The position numbers and the translations under genes are program-made. From Chitinophaga sp. sic0106 (GTDB taxonomy: Bacteria > Bacteroidota > Bacteroidia > Chitinophagales > Chitinophagaceae), in the NCBI RefSeq assembly GCF_019219075.1, contig NZ_JAHUWJ010000017.1:1-64000 (forward strand): a stretch of 64,000 bases of DNA. The letters run 5' to 3'. Within the stretch, counting starts at the first letter, position 1, and each line of letters begins with the position of its first letter. The notes beneath the pieces are model-generated. The model saw only the letters and a program-made list of their open reading frames with translations, had not been told where the DNA came from and searched no databases. Positions 6,873 through 15,611 of this stretch are shown piece after piece.

Positions 6873-7394
6873 CTAAACAAAAAACCCGGTTGCCTGCCGG
6901 TACATGCTGGCAAAGCCTTTGAAATCGTCTGCGCTGGGCTCGGCCAGCACGCTGCCGGCAGCCCATTCCTTCTTATAGGCCCTGGCAAAATCGGTTACGT
7001 TTTTCACGTCCATCTGTACAATTTTGCTGGTATGCCCTCCGATATAGAGGCCGCGTTGGTGGATACGGTCCAGCAGCATGGTTAAACAGCCGGAGGCGTG
7101 CTGAAATGCGAGAAACAGCCTTGGTTTATTGGTACCATTTTCATTTTTCAGCACTACCCCTGCAATCAGCGGATCGTACACGGCAGGCCAGCGGCCGGAG
7201 TCGGCCTGAAAGCCGGAATAGTTTTCATTAATACCACTGCGACCATTGCCGCTTTCTTTACGGAAAATCATGTAGCAGGCGCGCTTCACCTCAGGCGGAT
7301 AGCCCATGTGGCGAATAGTGTCGATTACCACGTCCATACTCACAACAGTACGACGAAATGGAAGCATTGGCTTCTCAGGATAAGCATTTTTCAT
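6873..7394 (-). CDS. Uncharacterised protein with lysozyme-like motif
   Basis: The 173-residue product is not recognised. Its most telling stretch is FRKESGNGRSGINENYSG followed by FQADSGRW. A Glu in an ES.NG context with a later N.(Y/G)G.Q is reminiscent of lysozyme/transglycosylase folds. No signal peptide is visible and the rest has no known motif, so a phage-lysozyme-like or structural role is only a guess. It lies 59 bases upstream of the amidohydrolase on the same strand and may be transcribed with it. Confidence 0.55.
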   Translation of the reverse strand: MKNAYPEKPMLPFRRTVVSMDVVIDTIRHMGYPPEVKRACYMIFRKESGNGRSGINENYSGFQADSGRWPAVYDPLIAGVVLKNENGTNKPRLFLAFQHASGCLTMLLDRIHQRGLYIGGHTSKIVQMDVKNVTDFARAYKKEWAAGSVLAEPSADDFKGFASMYRQATGFFV

Positions 7395-7512
7395 TTTCAG
7401 GGGTTTTGGAGTTAAACAGTCCGGGGTTACAATTCATACAAATATACGAATAAAGGTTTAGCACAATTTATCCGCATCCGGTACTGCAAAGGTGGTAAAC
7501 CGTATCTTTACG

Positions 7513-7520
7513 TAATTTTG
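7513..7520 (+). promoter_or_regulatory. -7-like element before the DUF2130 gene
   Basis: TAATTTTG matches TAnnTTTG and ends ten bases before the ATG at 7531, so the expected mRNA leader would be only a few bases. No good -33 TTG is visible. Confidence 0.4.
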
Positions 7521-7530
7521 CAAGACAATT

Positions 7531-8823
7531 ATGGGTACATCAATCACATGTCCGAATTGCAAACACCAGTTTGTAATGGAAGACGCCTTCGCAGCGGATA
7601 TTGAAAGGGAAATGCGCGGTAAAATGGCTACTGAATGGCGCAAAAAGCTGGATGAACTTCAGTCTGAAAAAAACGCCCTCTTATCAGAAAAAAATAAAAT
7701 TGCTGCCGAGCGCCAGCAGATGGAATCGCTGCGCCAACAACAGGAAGAAGAAATAAAAAAACGGGTACTGGCAGAAAAGCAACAACTGCAGGAAACCATT
7801 GCCCAGGACCTGCGCAAAAGCATCATGGCTGATTTCGACAACCAGGTGAAAATACTGCAACAGGCCAACCAGGAGCAGGAAGCCAAACTGAGCGAAGCAC
7901 GGCAAAAAGAACTGGACTTCCTCCGTAAAGAGCAGGAACTCAAAAACCGCGAGGCAGAAATGGAACTGGCCACAGAAAGGAAACTGATGGAGTCCAGGGC
8001 CCAGCTGCAGGAAGCCATCCGCAAGGAAGAAGCCGAACGCACTGCCCTCCGCGATACAGAACACCAGCTGCGCCTCCGCGAACTGGAAAAGCAACTGGAA
8101 GACCAGCGCAAACTGGCAGAAGAAATGAAACGCCGCGCCGAACAAGGCTCCATGCAGCTGCAAGGAGAAGTACAGGAGCTCGTGCTGGAAGAAATGCTGC
8201 GCCATAGCTTCCCGTTCGATGAGGTAGCGCCGGTAGGAAAAGGAGTGCGCGGGGCCGACTGCATCCAGCTTGTCAGAAACCGCTTTGGACAGGATTGCGG
8301 CCGCATCATCTACGAAAGTAAACGCACCAAAGAATTCGGTCCTGATTGGATTGAAAAACTGAAAGCAGACATGCGGGTACAAGGCATTGAGGTAGCCATA
8401 CTCGTTACCCAGACCATGCCCCGCGGCATGGATAAATTCGGTGAAAAAGACGGGGTATGGATCTGCACCTTTGCAGAGGTGAAAGCCCTGGCACACGTGC
8501 TCAGAGACGGTATCATCAAAGTTTTCGGCGCCATCAGCACCCAGGAAAATAAAGGGGATAAAATGCATATGCTCTACGCCTACCTCACCAGCGGAGAGTT
8601 TGCCGAACAATGGAAGGCCATCAGAGAAGGATTTATGTCTCTCAAACTATCCATACAAAAGGAAAGAGATGCCATGGAGAAAATATGGAAGGCCAGAGAA
8701 AAACAACTGGAAAAAGTATTGCTCAACGCCGCACATATCCACGGCTCCATTGAAGGTATTGCCGGCAGCGACAGCGTAGACATGAAATTACTGGAAGACG
8801 CCGCAGATGATCTGCTGGATTAA
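7531..8823 (+). CDS. DUF2130 protein, coiled coil with nuclease-like C-terminal domain
   Basis: The 430 residues split into an N-terminal CPNCKHQF knuckle (8-15), a long charged coiled coil (about 25-215, rich in Glu/Lys/Gln) and a C-terminal DUF2130 domain (about 216-345). The C-terminal domain reads QELVLEEMLRHSFPFD, GKGVRGADCIQ, IIYESKRTKEFGPDW and LVTQTMPRGMD. The order E...D...ExK in GAD and YESK resembles a PD-(D/E)XK nuclease core, as in RmuC-like proteins. The function is not established and a DNA-processing role is inference. It is probably monocistronic. Confidence 0.85.
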   Translation: MGTSITCPNCKHQFVMEDAFAADIEREMRGKMATEWRKKLDELQSEKNALLSEKNKIAAERQQMESLRQQQEEEIKKRVLAEKQQLQETIAQDLRKSIMADFDNQVKILQQANQEQEAKLSEARQKELDFLRKEQELKNREAEMELATERKLMESRAQLQEAIRKEEAERTALRDTEHQLRLRELEKQLEDQRKLAEEMKRRAEQGSMQLQGEVQELVLEEMLRHSFPFDEVAPVGKGVRGADCIQLVRNRFGQDCGRIIYESKRTKEFGPDWIEKLKADMRVQGIEVAILVTQTMPRGMDKFGEKDGVWICTFAEVKALAHVLRDGIIKVFGAISTQENKGDKMHMLYAYLTSGEFAEQWKAIREGFMSLKLSIQKERDAMEKIWKAREKQLEKVLLNAAHIHGSIEGIAGSDSVDMKLLEDAADDLLD

Positions 8824-8892
8824 TCCATTAATTTTATTCTAATGTGTAAATAATTATTAATTTAGATGATTATTATTCATTTTAAGTGACCT

Positions 8893-9519
8893 ATGCAAAA
8901 TCCGGAGCAAGCGTACCAAGCCATAATTTTTGACCTGGGCGCCGTACTTATAGACTGGAATCCACGCTATCTATATAGAAAAATATTTACATCAGAAGCA
9001 GAGGTAGACTACTTTCTGCAACAAATCTGTACATTCGACTGGAACGAGGAACAAGATGCCGGCAGGAGCCTGCTCGATGCTACCGAACTACTCATCCGTC
9101 AACATCCGCAATTTGAGGCCGAAATCCGGGCTTATTATGGCCGCTGGAAGGAAATGCTGGGCGGTGAGATGGCCGACAGCGTAGCCTTGTTAAAAGAATT
9201 AAAAGAAAGCGGAAAATATAAACTTTACGCACTCACCAATTGGTCCAACGAAACCTTTCCGCTCGCACTTGTACAATACCAGTTTCTGCAATGGTTCGAC
9301 GGCATCGTAGTCTCCGGTAGAGAAAAACAACGAAAACCCTCTCCGTCTATTTTCAAACTCCTCCTCGAGCGCTATCAGGAAAGTCCTGAACGATCATTGT
9401 TTATCGATGATAATTTGCGAAATGTAAATGCTGCCAGAAATATAGGAATCGATAGCATACATTTTACCAGCGCCATCCAACTCAAAAATGAATTAATGCA
9501 TAAGAAAATCCTGAATTAA
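8893..9519 (+). CDS. HAD-family hydrolase (subfamily IA)
   Basis: The 208-residue cytosolic enzyme carries all four HAD motifs. Motif I is FDLGAVLIDW, with the nucleophile Asp and Gly in place of the usual second Asp, as in YihX-type sugar-phosphate phosphatases and haloacid dehalogenases. Motif II is the Thr of YALTNWS, motif III the Lys of REKQRKPSPSIF, and motif IV FIDDN. The alpha-helical cap lies between motifs I and II (about 20-90). The substrate is unknown, with a phosphosugar the most likely class. Confidence 0.85.
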   Translation: MQNPEQAYQAIIFDLGAVLIDWNPRYLYRKIFTSEAEVDYFLQQICTFDWNEEQDAGRSLLDATELLIRQHPQFEAEIRAYYGRWKEMLGGEMADSVALLKELKESGKYKLYALTNWSNETFPLALVQYQFLQWFDGIVVSGREKQRKPSPSIFKLLLERYQESPERSLFIDDNLRNVNAARNIGIDSIHFTSAIQLKNELMHKKILN

Positions 9520-9586
9520 ATTTTCTGTTTAATATGTAAATAACTACCACTGTTAACCCTCTTTTATTTTATGATTCCATTAACAG

Positions 9587-9613
9587 TTGCCGGCTAAACC
9601 TGCTGTAACTTTG
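9587..9613 (+). promoter_or_regulatory. Promoter for the DUF4136 lipoprotein gene
   Basis: TTG (9587-9589) and TAACTTTG (9606-9613) are separated by 16 bases and match the Bacteroidota -33 and -7 elements. Transcription from about 9619 would leave a leader of about 95 bases before the ATG at 9716. Confidence 0.45.
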
Positions 9614-9715
9614 CGCCATCTAACACGTTGAACAATAGATAAAACGTGAAATTTCCGTTGACCCGTTTCGTTTAGTTCGAAGGAAACCATAATTAGAAAT
9701 TAATACGCCAGGAAT

Positions 9716-10351
9716 ATGAAAAGAACAGTTTATTTACTCAGCAGCATTGTTGCCCTCGCAGCATTGATATCTTTCAGCGGTTGTGGCAAGGACCCTCTTA
9801 AAGATATGACGCCTGAGGAATCCAGGATTTACATTACCAACCACGACAGCCAGGCCAATTTTAAATCTTACGCTACCTTCAGTATCGTGGACTCCGTTGC
9901 CGTACTTACCAATCGTACAGATACTGCTAAAAAAGCACTCACCGATTACGATAAACAACTCATCTCTTCTGTTTCCGCAGCCATGCAGTCACGCGGTTAT
10001 ACCCTCGTGGATAAAGCTGCCAAACCAGACCTCGCGGTAGCGCTTACACGTATCGACAACTCCTTTACCAACGTAGCCTGGAACCCAGGCTGGTGGGGCG
10101 GTGCATGGGGCCCCGGCTATTGGGGATATCCCGGTGGCGGATGGTACTGGCCCAGCTACTACGTAGTATACCAGGTGAACGAAAAACAAACGGCTATTGA
10201 TGTGTTTGACCTCAAAAATCCTACTGCAGACAACAAGTACGTATCCGTATGGAATGCATTATGGAGAGGCTCCGGCGTATGGAACACTGATAACGTTGCC
10301 AGCATGGTGCAGGCTTCCTTTGATCAGTCGACCTACCTGACCAACAAATAA
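9716..10351 (+). CDS. DUF4136-type lipoprotein
   Basis: The 211-residue protein has a lipoprotein signal with lipobox SFSGC, Cys23 being the lipidated residue. The mature part follows the DUF4136 pattern: an N-terminal (F)KSYATFSI strand, a helix with LISSVSAAMQSRGYTLV, then KPDLAVALT, and a Gly/Trp/Tyr-rich loop (GWWGGAWGPGYWGYP). It closes with a strand containing DVFDLKN and an SMVQASF helix. Members are small envelope lipoproteins of unknown role. It lies 34 bases upstream of a beta-barrel gene that shares its terminator, so the pair is probably an operon. Confidence 0.8.
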   Translation: MKRTVYLLSSIVALAALISFSGCGKDPLKDMTPEESRIYITNHDSQANFKSYATFSIVDSVAVLTNRTDTAKKALTDYDKQLISSVSAAMQSRGYTLVDKAAKPDLAVALTRIDNSFTNVAWNPGWWGGAWGPGYWGYPGGGWYWPSYYVVYQVNEKQTAIDVFDLKNPTADNKYVSVWNALWRGSGVWNTDNVASMVQASFDQSTYLTNK

Positions 10352-10385
10352 TCAATAGTATCGTGAACTTTAAATTGATCGGAAG

Positions 10386-11006
10386 ATGAAAAAGATATTA
10401 AACTGGATGATGATTTTCGCCGGCATATTTGCCGCACAGGCAGTATCAGCACAGGTGCGCCCACCTTTATCAATAGACGTTAATTATTCTGTGGCTTCGC
10501 CGCTGGGTTCCCTGAAGGACTACTCCGGAAAAACCAGCTTCAGAGGCTGGACCGCAGGATTACAATATATGCTCAACAACCAATTATCAGTAGGACTCCG
10601 TACTGGTTTTCAGGACTTCAACGAGAAATTACCACGCGCCGTATATCCGGATAAGTTAGGAGATGTATCCGCCGTGCAAACACGCACCTTGCAGGTAATT
10701 CCTATCCAGGCTACTGTCGGATGGGCCTTCACCAAGCCGGACAAACCAGTGATCCCATATGCAGCCGTGGGCGTAGGTGCAGCCAATATGGACTATAAAA
10801 AATACTGGGGACAGTTTGTAGAATCCGATAACAGCTGGCAGTTTATGGTAAGTCCGGAAGTGGGGGTGAACATACCTTTCGGACAGGCCTCACCCGTGCT
10901 GTTTAACGCGAACGTAAGATATAATTACAGCCCGTATAAAATGGGCGAAATTACCAACTTCAATTCCGTGCAGTATAGCGTGGGATTCAAGTTTCACCTC
11001 AACTAA
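10386..11006 (+). CDS. Small outer-membrane beta-barrel protein
   Basis: The 206-residue product has a signal peptide ending AVSAQ and then alternating amphipathic strands ending in VGFKFHLN, the usual terminal strand of eight-stranded OmpA/OmpX-like barrels. VNYSVASPLGSLKDY and WTAGLQYMLNNQLSVGLRTG are typical of the outer-membrane beta-barrel domain in Bacteroidota. It probably forms an outer-membrane structural or adhesion barrel; no specific ligand can be named. A strong terminator follows at 11051. Confidence 0.8.
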   Translation: MKKILNWMMIFAGIFAAQAVSAQVRPPLSIDVNYSVASPLGSLKDYSGKTSFRGWTAGLQYMLNNQLSVGLRTGFQDFNEKLPRAVYPDKLGDVSAVQTRTLQVIPIQATVGWAFTKPDKPVIPYAAVGVGAANMDYKKYWGQFVESDNSWQFMVSPEVGVNIPFGQASPVLFNANVRYNYSPYKMGEITNFNSVQYSVGFKFHLN

Positions 11007-11050
11007 GCATTTTATCCATATTCAATGAAGGGCAATTGTGAGAATGGCGT

Positions 11051-11083
11051 CCCGCAGCTGGTTTAGCGCTGCGGGATTTTTTT
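11051..11083 (+). terminator. Intrinsic terminator after the beta-barrel gene
   Basis: CCCGCAGC (11051-11058) pairs with GCTGCGGG (11068-11075) around a nine-base loop and is followed by seven T bases. The T run reaches the last base of the convergent apbE gene. Confidence 0.85.
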
Positions 11084-12131
11084 AGTTCAAACGTACCCCA
11101 AAGCCTTTCGTATAGGCTTCACGTATAGTACCATCGCTGGCGCGGTACACATACAGGGCTTCCAGCTTCAGTTCCGGATGCTTTTCCAGCCAGGCAATCC
11201 CGTCTTCCACCCCCATTAATATCAGCGGGTTATCAAAAGCATCTGCGGTAAAGCAATCCGGCGCCAATACTGTTACACTGATGATGTGATTATGTAAAGC
11301 CTGCCCGGTTCGCGGGTTGATCGTATGCGCGTAGCGTGTTTTTCCCTGGTCAAAAAAGCGGCGGTAGTTGCCACTGGTAGCAATACCCTCTTCTGCGAGT
11401 CGTACCATACCACTTACCGGTTCATAGGTGGTGTCGCCAGGTGCGGGTCGTTCAATCCCTACCCCCCAGCGTTTTTCCTGCTGGTTATATCCTTTGGCAT
11501 ACAGCTCTCCTCCTACATCTACCAGGTAATTTTTAATACCGCGCTGCTCCAGGAAGTGGCCAATCACATCCACCGTATAGCCTTGCCCGATACCATTACA
11601 ATCTATTTTTACGCCTTTTTTGGTAGCCTGTAGTTGATTTTCTTTTATAGAGAGATAAGAACTGCCCGTGGTCTGTAAAGCCGCGTTAATACTATCCGCT
11701 GGTGGAATACCTTTAAAGGTTGGCTTTTGCACACCGAATCCCCAGAGGTATACCAACGGTTGCACCGTAATATCAAACAGGCCTCCGGTTATTTGACAGG
11801 TGCTGATCGCCTTTTCTACCACGGCTTTCATATGTGCGTCCATGGTTACCTGGCCGGTGGCGTTAAACTGGTTGATGAGTGAGCCTGGTTTATACAGGGA
11901 AAGTGACTGATCAATCACAGCAAACACAGAGTCGATGGAAGTTTGCAAAGACGTAGTATCCGTGGAACGGTATTTAACTACAAAGTAAGTACCCTGGGCT
12001 TTCCCCTGGCAGGTAATCAATTTCAGGTCCGTGGAATCACTAACGTTGTTGGCTATACGCGGTCCGGCAAAAGCATTGGCACAGCATAGCAGCCATGCGG
12101 CTGCTCCGGTCATAAATTTCAGCATGTTCAC
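11082..12131 (-). CDS. apbE: FAD:protein FMN transferase
   Basis: ApbE attaches FMN covalently to Thr of exported flavoproteins such as NqrB/NqrC or RnfG. The 349 residues have an N-terminal signal region ending near ANAFAG. The family blocks are GKAQGTYFVVKY, GGLFDITVQPLV, IDCNGIGQGYTVD, YLVDVGGELYAKG, HTINPRTG and the metal-binding TADAFD. It shares one base with the upstream acyl-CoA dehydrogenase (TAATG arrangement), which suggests translational coupling although the functions are not obviously linked. Confidence 0.92.
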   Translation of the reverse strand: MNMLKFMTGAAAWLLCCANAFAGPRIANNVSDSTDLKLITCQGKAQGTYFVVKYRSTDTTSLQTSIDSVFAVIDQSLSLYKPGSLINQFNATGQVTMDAHMKAVVEKAISTCQITGGLFDITVQPLVYLWGFGVQKPTFKGIPPADSINAALQTTGSSYLSIKENQLQATKKGVKIDCNGIGQGYTVDVIGHFLEQRGIKNYLVDVGGELYAKGYNQQEKRWGVGIERPAPGDTTYEPVSGMVRLAEEGIATSGNYRRFFDQGKTRYAHTINPRTGQALHNHIISVTVLAPDCFTADAFDNPLILMGVEDGIAWLEKHPELKLEALYVYRASDGTIREAYTKGFGVRLN

Positions 12132-13309
12132 TATTTAAATGCATCCAGGCCGGTAATATCCATGCCTGTGATCAGCAGATGTATTTCATGGGTTCCTTCG
12201 TAGGTAATTACGCTTTCCAGGTTCATCATATGGCGCATCACGGAATATTCGCCGGTAATGCCCATCCCGCCAAGGATCTGGCGGGCATCACGTACAATGT
12301 TGGTGGCCACTTCGCAGGCATTTCGTTTTGCCATGCTGATTTGTGAAGGGGTGGCTTTGCCTTCGTTTTTCAGTACACCGAGGCGCCAGTTCATCAGCTG
12401 CGCTTTGGTTATTTCGGTAACCATTTCCGCGAGCTTTTTCTGAATCAGCTGAAAACCTGCAATTGGCCTGCCAAACTGCACTCTTTCCTTTGCATAGCGT
12501 AAAGCAGTATCATAGCAATCCATAGCGGCACCAATAGCGCCCCAGGCAATGCCGTAGCGGGCAGAGGAAAGGCAGCTCAACGGCCCTTTCAGGCCTTTCA
12601 CGCCTGGCAAAATATTATCTTTTGGCACCCGTATATTGTCAAATACCAGCTCCCCGGTGGCGCTGGCGCGCAGGCTCCATTTATCCTTTATTTCAGGGGT
12701 GGAAAAACCAGGCATACCACGCTCTACAATCAATCCGTGTATCACTCCTTCTTCATTTTTAGCCCACACCACCGCGATGTCCGCAAAGGGAGCATTGGAA
12801 ATCCAGAGTTTGGCACCATTGAGTATTACGTGATCGCCATCTTCACGGAAGTTGGTAGTCATGCCGGAAGGATTGGAACCATGGTCCGGCTCTGTGAGTC
12901 CAAAGCAGCCCATGAATTCTCCTGTAGCTAATTTAGGGAGATACCATTGCTTTTGCGCTTCACTGCCGAAGGCATGGATCGGGTACATCACGAGCGAGCC
13001 CTGCACGCTGGCGGTAGAGCGGATACCACTATCGCCACGCTCCAGCTCCTGCATCATGAGTCCGTAGGAAATATAGTCCAGCCCCGCACCTCCGTATTCC
13101 GTAGGAATGGTGGGGCCGAAACAACCAATACTGCCGAGTCCGGGAATAATGTGCGACGGGAACCTGGCCTGCTGGCAGCTGTCCTCAATAATCGGGGAGA
13201 TTTCCTTTTTTACCCATTGCCTAACTGCATCACGTATCAGGAGATGTTCTTCTGTGAGCAGGGCGTCCAGGTTAAAGTAATCGGGCGATTGAAAGAGGTC
13301 TTGTTTCAT
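12131..13309 (-). CDS. Acyl-CoA dehydrogenase, glutaryl-CoA dehydrogenase-like
   Basis: The 392-residue flavoenzyme oxidises acyl-CoA at the alpha-beta position. Helical N-terminal, beta middle (FGLTEPDHGSNPSGM, WISNAPFADIAVVWA) and helical C-terminal domains are all present. The active-site base is the Glu of TYEGTHEIH (Glu371), the position used in glutaryl-CoA dehydrogenases. Overall length and the block GGMGITGEYSVMRHMMNLESV also fit that subgroup, which decarboxylates glutaryl-CoA in Lys/Trp breakdown. Specificity is inferred, not proven. The gene is upstream of and overlaps apbE by one base. Confidence 0.85.
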   Translation of the reverse strand: MKQDLFQSPDYFNLDALLTEEHLLIRDAVRQWVKKEISPIIEDSCQQARFPSHIIPGLGSIGCFGPTIPTEYGGAGLDYISYGLMMQELERGDSGIRSTASVQGSLVMYPIHAFGSEAQKQWYLPKLATGEFMGCFGLTEPDHGSNPSGMTTNFREDGDHVILNGAKLWISNAPFADIAVVWAKNEEGVIHGLIVERGMPGFSTPEIKDKWSLRASATGELVFDNIRVPKDNILPGVKGLKGPLSCLSSARYGIAWGAIGAAMDCYDTALRYAKERVQFGRPIAGFQLIQKKLAEMVTEITKAQLMNWRLGVLKNEGKATPSQISMAKRNACEVATNIVRDARQILGGMGITGEYSVMRHMMNLESVITYEGTHEIHLLITGMDITGLDAFK

Positions 13310-13433
13310 AACTGCCTTAGTTTTGGTTTACAGCAAGATACGAGATATAACGAATTGATGAGAACAGTATTTTTTTAAATATTAACGCGCTAATCTATAA
13401 GAAGTTAGTACATTCGGTACAAATTCGAGAGCT

Positions 13434-13871
13434 ATGGCAAGCAAAGTGATTCCTGCGCTGTTGTTGTTGGGATTTTTAGTCATTGTAATGTTATCGTTTC
13501 GACCAACCACTTTACGATCCATTGCTTTAACTGCCCTGCCAGGCAAAGCTAAACCTGCACCTGAATACGAAATGAAACGCTATTGGATGGTATTCCTGAA
13601 AACCGGTTCCAATAGAACGCAGAGCGAAGCTGCAGCAGCAGATATTCAGCGCAAACATCTTGACAACATTACTAAACTCGCCGAGGCGGGAAAAATTGTG
13701 GTAGCCGGTCCTTTTGGCGACAATGGGGAGCTGCGGGGGATTTTTATTATGGACTGCAAAGACAGTCTGGAAGCGGTTTCCCTGGTAAAAACTGATCCGG
13801 CAGTAGTTGCCGGGCGGCTCACCTTCGACATTAAGCCCTGGTGGACGGCTAAAAACTGTGTGTTCAAATAA
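13434..13871 (+). CDS. YciI-like protein with N-terminal membrane anchor
   Basis: The 145-residue protein has one N-terminal hydrophobic segment (residues about 5-24) and a YCII-related dimeric alpha/beta barrel from about 48: YWMVFLKTG, RKHLDNITKLAEAGKIVVAGPFGDNGELRGIFIM, then SLVKTDPAVVAGRLTFDIKPW. The conserved His of the KH motif and the Asp of KTDP are present. YciI-like proteins have no settled function, and exported versions are common in Bacteroidota. It is convergent with pyrF, whose terminator touches its stop codon. Confidence 0.75.
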   Translation: MASKVIPALLLLGFLVIVMLSFRPTTLRSIALTALPGKAKPAPEYEMKRYWMVFLKTGSNRTQSEAAAADIQRKHLDNITKLAEAGKIVVAGPFGDNGELRGIFIMDCKDSLEAVSLVKTDPAVVAGRLTFDIKPWWTAKNCVFK

Positions 13872-13913
13872 AAAAAGCAATGTTGCAGGAAGTTTACACT
13901 TTGCAACACTGCT
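13868..13913 (-). terminator. Intrinsic terminator of pyrF
   Basis: On the minus strand AGCA.TGTTGCA/TGCAACA.TGCT (arms 13876-13887 and 13902-13913, one internal mismatch) is followed by a run of T at 13876-13868 that overlaps the stop of the convergent YciI-like gene. Confidence 0.6.
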
Positions 13914-13938
13914 CTCTTATCTCTCTGAAAAAATAATT

Positions 13939-14763
13939 TTACAACGTACCTACTGCGACCTGACTCAGGTATGAAGCCATTTCCAGTTGATATTGCTTAG
14001 CTACTTTTCTTGCATCTTCTGCAAAATCTTCCCCGTTACCTGCATAAATAATTGCGCGGCTGGCATTGACCAGCAGGCCGCAATCCTTATTCATGGCCTG
14101 ACGGGAAATTTCCTCAAGGCTACCGCCCTGCGCGCCTACACCTGGCACCAGGAAGAAATGATCCGGTACCATTTTGCGGATATGACCCAGTTGTGAGGAC
14201 TGCGTAGCACCCACCACAAACATCAGGTTATCCGGCGTGCCCCACTGCATACCTGCTTTCAGTACTTTTTCAAACAGGTATTCCTCATCAAACTTTTGCA
14301 GCTGAAAATCCTGGCTGCCTTCGTTGGAAGTGAGCCCCAGCATGATCGCCCATTTTTCAGGGAACTGCAGGAATGGTTCTACACTGTCGCGGCCCATGTA
14401 AGGAGCAACGGTTACAGAGTCGAACTTATAAGTATCGAAAAAAGTTTTCGCATACTGGGTAGAAGTATTGCCTATATCTCCTCTTTTCGCATCTGCAATA
14501 GTAAAGATGCCGGAAGGAATATATTCAATAGTACGCTGCAGGCTTTCCCAGCCGCGGATACCCATGCTTTCGTAGAAAGCAGTGTTGATCTTGTAAGCTA
14601 CACAAAGATCTTTGGTAGCATCAATGATTGCCTTGTTAAAAGCGAACACCGGATCTGCATGAGAGAGCAGGTGTTTTGGAATCTTTTGCAAGTCTGTGTC
14701 AAGACCTACACACAGATAAGATTGTCTTTCCTTGATCAGATTCACCAATTCCTGTCGATTCAT
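13939..14763 (-). CDS. pyrF: Orotidine 5'-phosphate decarboxylase
   Basis: PyrF makes UMP from OMP in pyrimidine synthesis. The 274 residues contain YLCVGLDTDLQKIP near the start and the catalytic ADAKRGDIGNTS block of the longer (about 270-residue) subfamily. The phosphate-binding end follows: VPGVGAQGG and LLVNASRAIIYAG. I chose the ATG at 14763 (MNRQELVNLIKERQS). A longer in-frame start at 14796 would add eleven residues upstream of the family start and cross the promoter element. Confidence 0.95.
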   Translation of the reverse strand: MNRQELVNLIKERQSYLCVGLDTDLQKIPKHLLSHADPVFAFNKAIIDATKDLCVAYKINTAFYESMGIRGWESLQRTIEYIPSGIFTIADAKRGDIGNTSTQYAKTFFDTYKFDSVTVAPYMGRDSVEPFLQFPEKWAIMLGLTSNEGSQDFQLQKFDEEYLFEKVLKAGMQWGTPDNLMFVVGATQSSQLGHIRKMVPDHFFLVPGVGAQGGSLEEISRQAMNKDCGLLVNASRAIIYAGNGEDFAEDARKVAKQYQLEMASYLSQVAVGTL

Positions 14764-14783
14764 AGTCGGTATAATTTGGGGCG

Positions 14784-14791
14784 CAAAGGTA
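14784..14791 (-). promoter_or_regulatory. -7-like element of pyrF
   Basis: On the minus strand TACCTTTG (14791-14784) matches TAnnTTTG and lies 20 bases before the chosen start at 14763. It would exclude the longer upstream start. Confidence 0.5.
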
Positions 14792-14836
14792 AGCAAAAGT
14801 GGCCCAATTAAAGATATTTCATTTTAACGGGATTCC

Positions 14837-15466
14837 CTACTCTTCTGTATGAGGCCGTCTGCATTGCATTTCAGCCGCTATACGCACACTATTTTCGTCG
14901 CCTTTTTCCTGGAGATTTGCAATCACATTAAAGTAATCCTTATCCTTTTTATTGGCACTCAATTTATAATTAGCGTTAATATCTCTCACTTCAATTTCAA
15001 AACCTACAATGGCTTTAAAATTATTAGCGTAAGATTTTTCATCTATATCTGCTATGGTTACAGGACATTTAGATGCTGCTTCATAATGTGTTACCAATTC
15101 ATCCAGGTTTTGGTGTAGTTCCTCATCTGTCAAAATCCTGGTTTTACCATGCACATGTACGGCCATATAGTTCCAGGTAGGTATTCTTTCTTTTTCATAC
15201 CAGGAAGAGGAGATATACGCATGGGGCGCGGAAAATATCACGAGCGTATCCTGCTTACCGAAGTAATGCCATTGCGTGTTTGCTTTAGCGAGATGTCCTT
15301 GCAGCACATACTGCCCATTGGGCTTTTGTTTGAGTACCAGTGGCAAATGTGTGGCCTGCGGCACATTGTTTTCATCTGTATCTATGACCAGCGCAAAACT
15401 GAATTCGCGCATAAAAGCTTCGATCTTACTCCAGTCGGTTTCCTTATTTAATTTGGCGGTGAGCAT
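14837..15466 (-). CDS. PaiB-like FMN-binding protein
   Basis: The 209-residue protein matches the FMN-binding negative transcriptional regulator family (PaiB, split-barrel fold): ATHLPLVLK, GHLAKANTQW, SAPHAYISSSWY, PTWNYMAVHVHGK and IVGFEIEVRDINANYKLS. The family is about 205 residues, so the ATG at 15466 is preferred over one 81 bases further upstream. B. subtilis PaiB is linked to protease and sporulation control, but most members are uncharacterised flavin-binding proteins. The gene stands alone between the pyrF promoter and the mrp terminator. Confidence 0.8.
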   Translation of the reverse strand: MLTAKLNKETDWSKIEAFMREFSFALVIDTDENNVPQATHLPLVLKQKPNGQYVLQGHLAKANTQWHYFGKQDTLVIFSAPHAYISSSWYEKERIPTWNYMAVHVHGKTRILTDEELHQNLDELVTHYEAASKCPVTIADIDEKSYANNFKAIVGFEIEVRDINANYKLSANKKDKDYFNVIANLQEKGDENSVRIAAEMQCRRPHTEE

Positions 15467-15561
15467 AAAGTTGGGATTGGCAAGTAAAATACGAAAAAAA
15501 TGCTTAACAACTATTCCTGTTAGTACCCAGCTGTGCCGGCGGTGCAAAAGGGCTCAAACGC

Positions 15562-15590
15562 AAATCGGGAGGCCAAAGGCCTCCCGATTT
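15562..15590 (-). terminator. Perfect 13-bp hairpin after mrp
   Basis: AAATCGGGAGGCC (15562-15574) and GGCCTCCCGATTT (15578-15590) form a perfect stem with loop AAA, 22 bases after the mrp stop. The T run after it on the minus strand is short and broken, so termination may be partial. Confidence 0.65.
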
Positions 15591-15611
15591 GTATCCATAT
15601 AAATGTTATAA

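Noticed and set aside
7659..8610. Long minus-strand open frames opposite the DUF2130 gene
   Set aside because: They are antisense shadows of a repetitive coiled-coil gene; their composition (Ser- or Phe-rich) matches the complement of Glu/Lys-rich codons and no domain is recognisable.
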